A DNA stretch of 64,000 nucleotides, taken from positions 4,380,001 to 4,444,000 of the forward strand of contig OY754466.1 in assembly GCA_963575645.1 (NCBI GenBank), given 5' to 3'. Position 1 is the first letter of the stretch. The number at the start of each line of letters is the position of its first letter. This document shows positions 55,167 to 64,000 of this stretch, in pieces. Both the position numbers and the translations under genes were made by a program. Under the pieces are notes generated by a model that saw only the letters and a program-made list of their open reading frames with translations, was not told the origin of the DNA and made no database searches. The stretch is from Xanthostigma xanthostigma (taxonomy: Eukaryota > Arthropoda > Insecta > Raphidioptera > Raphidiidae).

Positions 55167-56458
55167 TAGAGATGTCGACAAAGTAACGATACGATACGAA
55201 ACTACTCGTTACTCTAGAATACCCGAAGTAACGATTACCGATTTGAAAAGTAAATCATTACTTTTACTTGAATGATTACTATTGATTATTGATTACTATT
55301 GATTATTGTTTACTATTGATTATTGATTACAATTGATTATTTTATTATGCGAGTATAAGGATATTCATTGAGTTCCTGCGAACCTTAAGATTTCGGAGCA
55401 CTACAAAGGAGCCGCTGATAGCTGATACGTATAATATAGATATGCCGCCGATATCAATAGCCCTTAGCAAAATTAATTGTGTATTATTGTATTGTTGATA
55501 TGTTGATATTTCGCGGTCAGTAATCGTCTTGTGTCGATATTTATTTTATTCAGTACGTTTTTATACGCAATAATTAATTATTTGTTGGTTCAGACACTAC
55601 GTACTACATTTTATGTATGTAACTTAAGTAATCAAAGTAACCAGTAGTTGAAATGATTACTTAATACCCAAGTACCTATAGTAGTAACGAATACATAAAA
55701 GTAACGATAATCGACATCACTAGTATGTAACCTAAGTAATCAAAGTAACGAGTAGTTGAAATGATTACTTAACGAGGTTTGTAAGAAATTGAGCTATACT
55801 GCATATTCAATTAGAAATCTAAATTCAACTTTGGACACTAAATCTCTGTTAAATATTTATTATGCTTTTGCTCATTCAACCATGAGTTATAATGTTTTCG
55901 TATGGGGGCACAGTTCCTCATGGAAACGTGTCTTCATTTTACAAAAACGTATTTTGAGACTAATCTTTAAGCTAAAGTTTAATGATTCGTGTCGACCTAT
56001 TTTCATCAACAAAAACATACTGACGTTTCCTTCTATAGTTATCTTCGAAGCTTGTAAGTTTGCTAAGCAACACTTATCTGAATTTTCATTAATTAATGAT
56101 ATTCATAGCTATAACACGCGTTCATCTGCTGATATCTATGTCCCCCGTTACCGCCTATCATTATATTCTAAAGGGCCGTTTTGTTTCTGTGCCACTTTGT
56201 ATAACGTTTTACCGGCTTATATTAAATGCATTGGTGACTTTAGATCTTTTAAAAATAAACTACGCAAATTTTTATTACAGAATTGTTTTTATTCTATTAG
56301 TGACTTTGTATCTTAATGTTCTTTTAATTGTGACGAGCTTATATCATGTATTTGGTTTTTGGGCAAAATAAAATATGTATGTATGTATGTATGTATGTAA
56401 TACCAAAGTACCGCGAGTAGTAATGAATACTTAAAAGTAACTATAATCAACATCACTA
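55167..56458. mobile_element. hAT element inserted in the TTAA element
   Basis: TAGAGATGTCGA at 55167 and a CATCACTA end at 56458, with a perfect 8-bp duplication CTACACGC (55159-55166, 56459-56466). Its last ~110 bp are duplicated in tandem (55613-55723 and again from 55724). The second copy is split by a LINE. Confidence 0.82.
55772..56400 (+). pseudogene. 5'-truncated LINE inserted in the hAT element
   Basis: The frame to 56316 reads KKLSYTAYSIRNL, then LLNIYYAFAHSTMSYNVFVW, then LQKRILRLIF, CRPIF and YNTRS. This is the usual RT-thumb and C-terminal region of a CR1/Jockey-like LINE polyprotein. The stop at 56314-56316 is followed by a short UTR and a (TATG)n tail ending near 56400. The catalytic RT region is absent. 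The continuous frame suggests a fairly recent insertion. The overlapping frame at 56096-56371 is a shadow. Confidence 0.8.
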
Positions 56459-56650
56459 CTACACGCTGTTAAAACAGTTATCTTAATATTATTCCACCAT
56501 CGGGTACGTAGAGTGAATAAAATATTATTTATCGAATACATCCTTTTTTTAAAAAAGAGTGTTTATAATTATTAAAATCGAAGAATCTTTCCAAAAAAAT
56601 AAGACATGAACCATTGTTACGTTATTTAACAGTAAAAGTCAAAAACTCAC

Positions 56651-56828
56651 CGCCTCTGTGTGTACAGGATGTACGGCAAACAGTAGTCCGGCGAGTGCGG
56701 CAAAACCTGGCCGCAATCGTGCGATGTGTAGACACACGCGCGTAAATAAAACGCAAGCTGCGCCATGCAGCGCTACGTTGGTCACGTGCCACCATACTGA
56801 GTGCAATCCGAAACACAGATAATTGGCC
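56651..56828 (-). CDS. Tmtc: TMTC-family protein, first exon in window
   Basis: Acceptor TTTCAG (56829-56834) and donor GTGAGT (56645-56650). Encodes ANYLCFGLHSVWWHVTNVAL, then HGAACVLF, then AALAGLLFAVHPVHTEA. The Y/W-H-x-x-N-x-x-L-H and H-P-x-H-T-E-A blocks are TMTC N-terminal signatures, and HTEA continues into VTGIVGRADV at 5737. It enters in phase 1, so an upstream exon (with the DD motif region) must exist; I could not find it before position 64000. Parallel frames here (56622-56837) are the same exon read in another frame. Confidence 0.88.
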
Positions 56829-58384
56829 CTGAAACAAACAACAAACACATTATTTTATTGTTGAAGTAAAACTTCTTTATACTCAAACCGACAGCCTAAG
56901 GGCCCCGCATCGACAAGGGGCCCATGCACGCACCAAGAAAATAAACGAAATTTTTATTTGAAAATTTGTATGAAATTTCCCAACAACAATATTATTTTCT
57001 TTCGTTGTTTATTGTAATTTATTGCATTTAACAAGATAAAATTTAAAACAACTACGTCTAGTCTCATTTCTTTTTCTTGACCCATCAAAAAACCTGGATC
57101 ATCAATTTTCTATCACTTATTCATTAAGACCATTTCAATAAAGCTAACGAGTCAGGTAAGGCGATGCTGCAGCATCTAGTCAAAGTAATCATGTTGTTAC
57201 AATATCACATAAGACATTGAAGTAACAGGATGCCTGGAGCCGATCATCTGGAAGTTACTCATATCCCTTCATCAACTTGAAAAGACCTGATTGCATTGCC
57301 TAGGGGCCCGGAGAGGGTTAATTGCGGACAACCATATCATATTATATGTAAAACATATTATAAACAATCAGTATATAGATAACATGACCGGGAAAAAAAC
57401 AAATAAAAAATTTAATCTTAATGAGTTGTATAATTAGATTTAGGAATGTGTACCTTATTTAATGATAATAAAAAAAGAAGAACAAAAATTAAGTTAATAA
57501 TTAATTGAAGTCGAAAAGAGGGACGTTACCAGAATATTAAGTAGGCACATAACACGAATTCAGCGAAGGGGGCTTTGTTAGTTGTGTTGTAATGATTATT
57601 CTTTTTATTCAAAGACGACAACAATGAGCACGTATTTAAAAGCTCGGTATATTTTTCTCTTTTCCAATGAACCAGTGACGTTGCACTATTTTCATTCATA
57701 ATAGGTCATATGCATAAAACTCCAAATTGGTTAAAATTTTTATTTCGAAATATATTTTAGTTCTTGATCATAACGTAATGGTTATTTATTAATCTAATCA
57801 CTGAAAAAAATACAAATAATAAAAAAGAAATGTAGAAAATAAGCGCTATTTTCGAATTCTCAAAATGCATTGTGACGTCAGAGTATATATCAACAACAGT
57901 TTTCATGATGACTGTGTCGTCTCACAGTAAGATTATGTCAGTATTTAGAGAAAACAACAAATAAACTTAATTTAGAACATTGACAATTTGACGTCAAGGT
58001 TGGCATGCATCGTATATCATGACGTCACATAAGCCCGCGAACATGGCCGATTGTTTAAACTGTCTATTTTTGAATGTGAAATTTAATATTTTTTTTCTTA
58101 TGATAATATTACATTTTTAAATGATTATCAATTTTTTTCCGTATTATGGTTGACTAAATAATCTATTAAAAATATTTAAAAAAATCATGCATATGACCTA
58201 TTCTTAAGACCGTTTTTCTGCAGCGTCTCGATCAGTGGTTGACTTCGAACTCCTATTTCTAGCAAATCACAAATCAGGAAAGAACGCTCTGTCTCAATCT
58301 CTCTGCGAACGGTAACAGACCCATCACATCAACTGTTTGTATCGGTTTTAGACATATATTGCTAGCAAAGATCGGGAGAAAGAC
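56829..58384. other. no gene seen; Tmtc upstream intron
   Basis: AT-rich, with no exon matching the TMTC N-terminus. 'gatcagtggttgacttcgaa' near 58230 could be a hAT-end scrap. Confidence 0.4.
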
Positions 58385-59458
58385 TTAAACACTACGGTGC
58401 AGACATTTATACGTCTGTCTCGCTTATTGGTATAAGATCGAATGAACTGTCTTTAAATAAGGGTGTACCACAAGGATCTGTTCTAGGACCATTACTTTTT
58501 TTGATATTTATTAATGATATGCCTTTATTAAACACAATCAAATTTGCTGACGATATTAGTTAGTGCTAATAAAGTTTCTGACATCTCGATTACTGCTAAT
58601 CGCGATTTACTTACTTTACAGAGATGGTTCATTGATAATGATGTTTTTAAATTCTAAAAAATCAAATTTTATTAGATTCAATTTATCAAATACAAATTAT
58701 TATGATCACAGCTTACTGGTAAGAGCTTATAATTGTAGCATTACTCAGGTAGGTATCTCACACTAAATTTCTTGGTGTCATAATTGATCAGAAATGTAGC
58801 TGGACTTACCATATTGACAACTTATGTAATAAACTTGCATCATTCTGTTATGTCTTAAAGCAGTTGAGACATGAAGTTAGTTTTAACATTCTTAAAATGT
58901 ACTACTTTGCACATTTCTAATCAAAAGCATATGGTATAGTTACTTGGGGAAATGCTTGCGGTATACTAAGAGTTTTTAAAATGCAAAAAAGGGCTATACG
59001 CTTTATGCTTGGACTTAGTTGTGATACTAGCTGTAGAGCTTATTTTAAAAAATATGAGATCCTAACTCTACCAAGTTTATATATATTAAATCTGTGCCTA
59101 TATACCAAGCATAACATTAATGATTTTGAAACATTGCAGCAACCTCATAATTACAGCACAAGGAGCATGTCAGTATTGTCAATTCCTAAACATAAACACT
59201 CTTTTTATAAAAGAAGTATTCATTATTTAGGCACAATAGCTTACAACAAACTCCCTGCTGAGTACAAAACCATGACAACAAAGAAATTCAAGAAATGTTT
59301 TAAAAAAATTTTAGTTAATAAAGCATATTATTCTTTTAAAGAATTTTTAAATGATTTTAATTAATTTTAATTCAAAGGTTATATTTTCTGTAATTTGATT
59401 TTGGCTACACATTAAGTTTTATGTCTAACGGCCTCAATAAATTATTATTATTATTATA
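58385..59458 (+). pseudogene. decayed LINE, RT motifs B-C to 3' tail
   Basis: Reading across frameshifts: NKGVPQGSVLGPLLFLIFIN, then IKFADDIS and stop, later LGVIIDQKCSW, then an open frame (58981-59364) MQKRAIRFMLGLS ... LTLPSLYILNLCLY ... HNYSTRS. FADD is the RT catalytic motif C. At least two frame breaks and stops inactivate it. The 3' UTR ends with AATAAATTATTATTATTATT at about 59458. Related to, but distinct from, the LINE at 55772. Confidence 0.8.
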
Positions 59459-59674
59459 CTCTGAGTCTCATGCGCATGTCCGTGAATGGATGCGCGTCAG
59501 TTTGCACATGGAACTGAGCTGTGAAAGGGAGGTGGTTTGCCCCATTCCACTTACTAATTGCCCCACTACAGACGCGACACTTGCGCACAACGGTACAAGT
59601 AAAAAGAAAGAGATAGAAAATAGTCATTTGTTCAGGCATCATGGCGCGCAGGGCAAGGGGATATAAAACTTTCG
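59459..59674. other. no gene seen
   Basis: Frames on both strands (59421-59666) show no domain. The right part (59635-59665) resembles the loop of foldback 18118-18238. Confidence 0.35.
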
Positions 59675-60290
59675 ACCTCGATCGTAAGTGCGCTTCTTAA
59701 ATACATTAATTAATTAATTACATAAAAACACAGATAAATTCCAAGCAAGCAGCTTTGAGGTTATAACACAAATGACAGCTGTTCTCGACTATTAGCTAAT
59801 AGGGTTGCTATGGTAACGACATCTGAACAACAGTTGATAGGTGATTTTTTCTTTACTGCCGCCTGAACAGTCGTACTTCCCGCATCAGTGCGTGTAATCC
59901 CATCATTGCGCAAATGTTAGACTTTCTGCCTTACAATTGATGCCAAAAGTATAGTACGCGCCACGAATCTAAAAGGCTCGGAAGTTAGATGCGAATGCAG
60001 GCTTGCGCTTGTACAGTCTGTTAAAAAACTACAAGCTCGCAACTCAACAAAACTAACATAGCAATAACAACTTGACAATAGCGTACTCGACTGTACTTTA
60101 AAGCAGGAAAGCGACAAGTGACAAAGGCAACGAGCAAACACGGCCAATCACCGACGAGTGCACGTTCCGTGCTGATAGCTGGGAGGTGGTGGGAGTATCA
60201 ACGGCTCTAAAATGTGCCTTCGCGACGCTGTTTGTGGCTAACTTCCGAACCTTTTAGATCCGTTGCGCGTACTTTCGATCGAGGTATGAA
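59675..60290 (-). repeat. dispersed repeat G copy 2, split by MITE
   Basis: Inverted match to 17795-18110. Family M copy 2 inserted at its edge; 'ctttcgatcgaggtatgaag' resumes after the MITE. Confidence 0.6.
59957..60269 (+). mobile_element. family M MITE copy 2
   Basis: CGCGCCACGAATCTAAAAGG to CTTTTAGATCCGTTGCGCG, TA on both sides, inside repeat G. The frame at 59917-60147 is a shadow. Confidence 0.82.
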
Positions 60291-60845
60291 GAAAAAATAA
60301 TTATCTGGCAGACGCGGACGGTTATTTGCCTACGGCGCTGGTTGTCCGCCCATCGGCGGATCGTGAATTATAAAGGACGGGGCAATAACAGAACGGTTGT
60401 TGCGTGACGTAGTCAATGAGAACCAGTGCGATAAGACAACGTCTTTTTATAGACCATAAAGGACATGCCTTTTATAGACACGGATGCAAGACTTAACGAA
60501 ATAATTTATACTGGCACCAGATTTAAGCTTTATGATGTCTTTCTCTCGCTCCCGCTGACTCTCTCTCTCTCTTCTTCTACTTGTTATTCATCAGACGATA
60601 GATGCTACGCTCTAAATGTCAGATCGGGCACACACGCTCCGCTTAATATGTCGCAGAAGGATAATTTGTAGCAGATGTGATTTTATATAGAAAAAGAAAT
60701 AAAATCCCGAACGAATTAGTAGACATCAAGAAAGTACTGAAATGAAATGAATTGAATACTAGTTTCAAATATGGCTGACGTATTCCATATACGCCATGTA
60801 CCAAAATTCACTCGACCTTCTATTTTACGAAAAACTTCTTAAAAC
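60291..60845. other. no gene seen
   Basis: The frame at 60465-60671 has no recognisable domain. Confidence 0.35.
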
Positions 60846-61464
60846 TAATGATGTGTCGCTCCTGAGCGAGTCGTTCATAATGAACGACTCCTTTCTCGGA
60901 ACGCAGCGAGTCGCTTTTTTTTTGTAAATGACTCACTCCGAGCGCCATTGCTCTGTGCTGAACTGTTCAGTACTGTTGCATTCGCACATTTACAGAGCGC
61001 ACACAGCACAGACCACAGAGGCAGTAGTGAATGTTGCAAGTACAGAGTTATCTTTGCTGAGTCATTTAATGTTAAATGACACAATATAAGTGTATATAAT
61101 ACTAAAAGCTTATAGTGACTTAAATCATTCACATTGACGTCGTTGACAAAGATATAATATTGTAACAATAAACGTTATTATTGTTCAGCTTTTATTATAC
61201 TTTATAGTTTATCCGAAATACGAATAATATAAGATCAGAATCATATTAAAATGAGCTCAGAGCTGAGTGTGTGTATTGTGCTGTGCAATGCTACGTAACT
61301 CCTGAGCATGCATGATGACAGTTCACATCTCTGCAGTCTGCACACTTGTGTAGTGCGTACTGTCTAGTGTCGCTCTTTTGAACGACTTCCTCTGAGCGAC
61401 TCTTTTTAGTGAGCGGAGCGCACGGAGCCAGCTCCCAATAAATAGTCATGTGGACACATCGCTA
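60846..61464 (-). mobile_element. hAT MITE, family H copy 2
   Basis: Inverted copy of 19473-20075 with slightly mutated ends (TAATGATGTGTC; GACACATCGCTA) and a perfect 8-bp duplication CTTAAAAC on both sides. The frame at 60875-61168 is a shadow. Confidence 0.85.
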
Positions 61465-61497
61465 CTTAAAACATAGGAATTGCTAAGGTTTGCTTTA

Positions 61498-62042
61498 CAG
61501 TGTAAACTCTATATAGCGACACTCAGGGGACTGTGCATTTTGTGACGTTATTGAGAGTTGTCGTTAAACGGAGAGAAGAAATAATCCATTAATTTGTTCT
61601 TCCATATTGTCCATACGGTCGAGCGACTGAATCCAAAGCGTCTTCCGACATCACTTATCTTTTCTCCCGCCTCTGTTGCGCGTATTAATAAAACTTTTTC
61701 GTCAATAAACAAAGATTTTCTTTTACTCGCTATGTTCACAGTTTTCAAGTTTGTGGCCAACTAAGAATATGATAACTTATCGATAAGCAGCTGAGCTAAA
61801 CATATGAAAGATAATCCCAACAAACAAAATAACTAATTTCTTAGAATCTTCGGTACGTACGATGTCGACAACAAAGCAACAAAATAACAAACAAGTACTG
61901 TTTATGTCGTTACTTAGAGTGGGTGTGTCGTTATTTAGAGTGTATCATTGCATGAGCAACAAGGTAAAACAACTAGAGTTAATAATTTCGACGTTTTAAG
62001 AAATTTGTCGTTATATCGAGTGACGTTAAATGGAGTTTACAC
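61498..62042 (-). mobile_element. pogo/Tigger element with transposase N-terminus
   Basis: CAGTGTAAACTC at 61498 and GAGTTTACACTC ending at 62042 (last base mutated), flanked by TA. 'tatatagcgac'-type words extend the inverted repeats. Confidence 0.75.
61548..61760 (-). pseudogene. CENP-B/pogo-type transposase N-terminal fragment
   Basis: Reads KRKSLFIDEKVLLIRATEAG, then EKISDVGRRFGFSRSTVWTI, then WKNK, a CENPB-N (psq-like) helix-turn-helix that binds element ends. The expected start ATG is TTG, with a stop just before it. After WKNK the sequence leaves homology (internal deletion), so no DDE domain remains. Confidence 0.75.
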
Positions 62043-62577
62043 TCTATGCAGTGCAAGAACCACTCTCAATAGCGAGACAATACGTCATTATTTAGACTCC
62101 AACAATGGTATTCTTATGAGAAATGTGTTAATTTGTTTGTTGTAAAAAAAGTGTTAAAAACGGCAAAGTTAACAGATTATAATTTTGTTATGTAAATCGT
62201 TTTCTTTTGACCGAAAAGGCTTCAACAATTTAACATTCTCCTATAAAATCAAACTTGAGAAGTCTTTCAGATCCCAATCATTTACAACAATTACTGAAGC
62301 AATAAGTTACAATATCTCAAGCTTTGGCAATGCGACGCAACCATAACGCAGAATAAATGGAAAAATAATCACATTTTCCGAAGGGTTAGTTGAGATTTAA
62401 CGTATCCAATATGGAAATTCAGATGAAGGTAAATAGGAGTACGTGATTTGGATTCAGTTGCGTCTAGATCGATACCTGTCTTCACGTGGCCTCTATACGC
62501 TGTGTAACAAAAAGTTGACAACAAATACGTTATCACTTTTTATTCAGCTCAGATTTATTGTTTAAACGCATATAATA
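62043..62577. other. no gene seen
   Basis: No recognised feature. Confidence 0.35.
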
Positions 62578-62890
62578 CGCGCCACGAATCTAAAAGGCTC
62601 GGAAGTTAGATGCGAATGCGGACTTGCGCTTGTACAGTCTGTTGAAAAACCACAAACTCGCAACTCAACAAAACTAAAATAACAATAACAACTTGACAAT
62701 AGCGTACACGACTGTACTTTAAAGCAGGAAAGCGACAAGTGACAAAGGCAACGAGCGATCACAGCCAAAAACCGACGAGCGCACGTTCCGTGCAGGTAGC
62801 TGGGAGGTGGCGGGAGTCTCAACGGCTCTAAAATGTGCCTTTGCGACGCTGTTTGTGACTAACTTCCGAACCTTTTAGATCCGTGGCGCG
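62578..62890 (+). mobile_element. family M MITE copy 3
   Basis: CGCGCCACGAATCTAAAAGG to CTTTTAGATCCGTGGCGCG, TA on both sides. Only 23 bp from copy 4, same orientation. The minus frame at 62562-62822 is a shadow. Confidence 0.82.
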
Positions 62891-62913
62891 TATTATCGAT
62901 CCACAATAAAAGT

Positions 62914-63226
62914 GGCGCCACGAATCTAAAAGGCTCGGAAGTTAGATGTGAATGCGGGCTTGCGCTTGTAAAGTCTGTTGAAAAACCACAAACTCGCAAC
63001 TCAACAAAACTAAAATAACAATAACAACTTGACAATAGCGTACTCGACTGTACTTTAAAGCAGGAAAGCGACAAGTAACAAAGGCAACGAGCGATCACAG
63101 CCAAAAACCGACGAGCGCACGTTCCGTGCAGGTAGCTGGGAGGTGGTGGGAGTCTCAACGACTCTAAAATGTGCCTTTGCGACGCTGTTTGTGACTAACT
63201 TCCGAACTTTTTAGATCCGTGGCGCG
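62914..63226 (+). mobile_element. family M MITE copy 4
   Basis: Nearly identical to copy 3 (closer to it than to copies 1 and 2). The flanks are TG rather than TA, so it probably arose with copy 3 by local duplication. The frame at 62859-63158 is a shadow. Confidence 0.78.
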
Positions 63227-63399
63227 TGTTATACCTATAGTTGGAACGAAAAAGGTTTTTTGAATTGAAAACTATTAAAATCTATCTAGGGAAGGAAGTT
63301 CACGTTCTGTTTAGTGCTTACTAACGACTAGAGTGTCTTCGGGAAACTACTCCAAATGATTATCGTAACACCAATTTCTACTCAATGATTTTAACTGAT

Positions 63400-63590
63400 A
63401 AAAGACTATTAGCTAAAATGTAATAGGGTTGCTATGGAAACGACATCTTAAATAACACTGGATAGGTGATTTTTCCTCACTGCCGCCCGACCTTACGTAC
63501 TTCCCGCATCAGTGAGTGTAACTGTAATCCCACCAATGCGTCAATGTTAGACTTTCAGTCTTACAATTGATGCCGAAAGTATGTACTTAG
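63400..63590 (-). repeat. dispersed repeat G copy 3
   Basis: 'gggttgctatggaaacgaca', 'gtacttcccgcatcagtg' and 'gatgccgaaagtatgta' match copies 1 and 2. Confidence 0.6.
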
Positions 63591-64000
63591 GTAATCCCAA
63601 TGATTATACAATCTTTTCATATGGAGTTATGAGAGCGGATACCTATTCGAATATCTGAGTGATGAACGGTAGGTAAAAGCTAAAAACTTATTTCACGTCA
63701 ATTTTTCAACTTTAGTATTTATCTGTAAGTTCATATTTATTCTCAAAAACATTTATGTTAAATCTGTATTCATCTGTTATTTTATCGATACTTTTATATT
63801 GAATGCATAGTCAAGAGTTAAAGTAATTTATTCAACATTTGAATGGATTTTGAAGTCAAAATAAAGAAAAAAATCATATTCATAAAATTGTAAACGTTGA
63901 CGATAAGAATATACATTATACAGGGTAAAACCGATAGTTACAATGGCATGTCGTCGTTGGTTCTGTAATATCTCTTACGTGCATAATTGGCAGATTTTAC
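63591..64000. other. no gene seen
   Basis: AT-rich, with no recognised feature. Confidence 0.35.

Larger units (their letters stand above)
54722..56468. mobile_element. TTAA-flanked long-TIR element, outer member of nest
   Basis: CAGCGTGTAG at 54722 and CTACACGCTG ending at 56468, bordered by TTAA (54718-54721, 56469-56472). The inverted repeat continues inward for about 90 bp ('ttatcaaaactt' against 'gagttttgataa'). The right end is split by a hAT insertion. The minus-strand frames at 54827-55181 have no domain. Confidence 0.7.

Noticed and set aside
54827..55181. Minus-strand frames as a receptor-like gene
   Set aside because: Hydrophobic but without recognisable motifs, and inside the arms and loop of a TTAA-flanked element.
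62562..63158. Two very similar minus-strand proteins beginning MRLPPPPSYLHGTCARR
   Set aside because: They are translations of family M MITE copies, as is the frame at 59917-60147. Conservation reflects recent copying of non-coding DNA.

Overview
The window is eukaryotic, AT-rich and crowded with transposons. It is almost certainly an insect nuclear genome. The best guess is a moth or butterfly, because the Helitrons with TCTATACTAATAT starts and hairpin-CTAG ends, and the GACTTCAA...GGAGGAGGTT repeats, are of the kind I associate with Lepidoptera. That assignment is inference. No bacterial operons, rRNA genes or CRISPR arrays are present.

Two genuine protein genes can be rebuilt by joining exons. 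(1) On the minus strand, three exons (56651-56828, 5664-5737, 809-946) join in phase into part of a TMTC-family protein, the ER O-mannosyltransferases of cadherin-type proteins. The 5' and 3' ends of the gene lie outside the window or were not found. Its introns here are about 50.9 kb and 4.7 kb. (2) On the plus strand, wholly inside the 50.9-kb intron, eight exons from 39946 to 47613 give a complete 690-residue NRF-6-like multipass acyltransferase (signal peptide, NRF domain, Acyltransferase-3 domain). It is a gene nested antisense in another gene's intron.

Nearly everything else is repeats. From left to right: a pogo/Tigger MITE (0.35 kb); a SINE 3' half amplified in tandem and interrupted by a foldback (2.1-3.2 kb); a hairpin-ended Helitron (3.7 kb, copies at 30 and 31 kb); a LINE tail (5 kb); a Helitron carrying a tRNA-like segment (6.7 kb, copies at 38.7 and 50 kb); a composite Helitron holding a MITE and a reverse-transcriptase scrap (9.8-10.8 kb); a TTAA transposon with a Cys-rich ORF (14.8 kb); a second Tigger element whose transposase tail keeps a PCNA-binding motif (16.3 kb); large hAT MITEs (19.5, 53, 60.8 kb); a SAP-domain exon fragment (20.6 kb); nested TIR elements (22-23.4 kb); a tRNA-derived SINE (24.9 kb); many foldbacks; hairpin tandem arrays (34.3 and 35.9 kb); an 82-bp minisatellite of 18 units (50.7-52.2 kb); a three-level nest of TTAA element, hAT and LINE (54.7-56.5 kb); a decayed LINE (58.4-59.5 kb); and four copies of a TA-flanked MITE (52.7-63.2 kb).

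The most unusual signal is a set of small foldback elements (10.8, 18.9, 26.4, 31.2, 47.9 kb, with a second family at 24.7 and 46.3 kb). They insert with 8-16 bp target duplications. Most carry a 31-32 nt motif resembling a hammerhead ribozyme core, in one copy on both arms. An empty-site paralogue at 33 kb supports the element boundaries.
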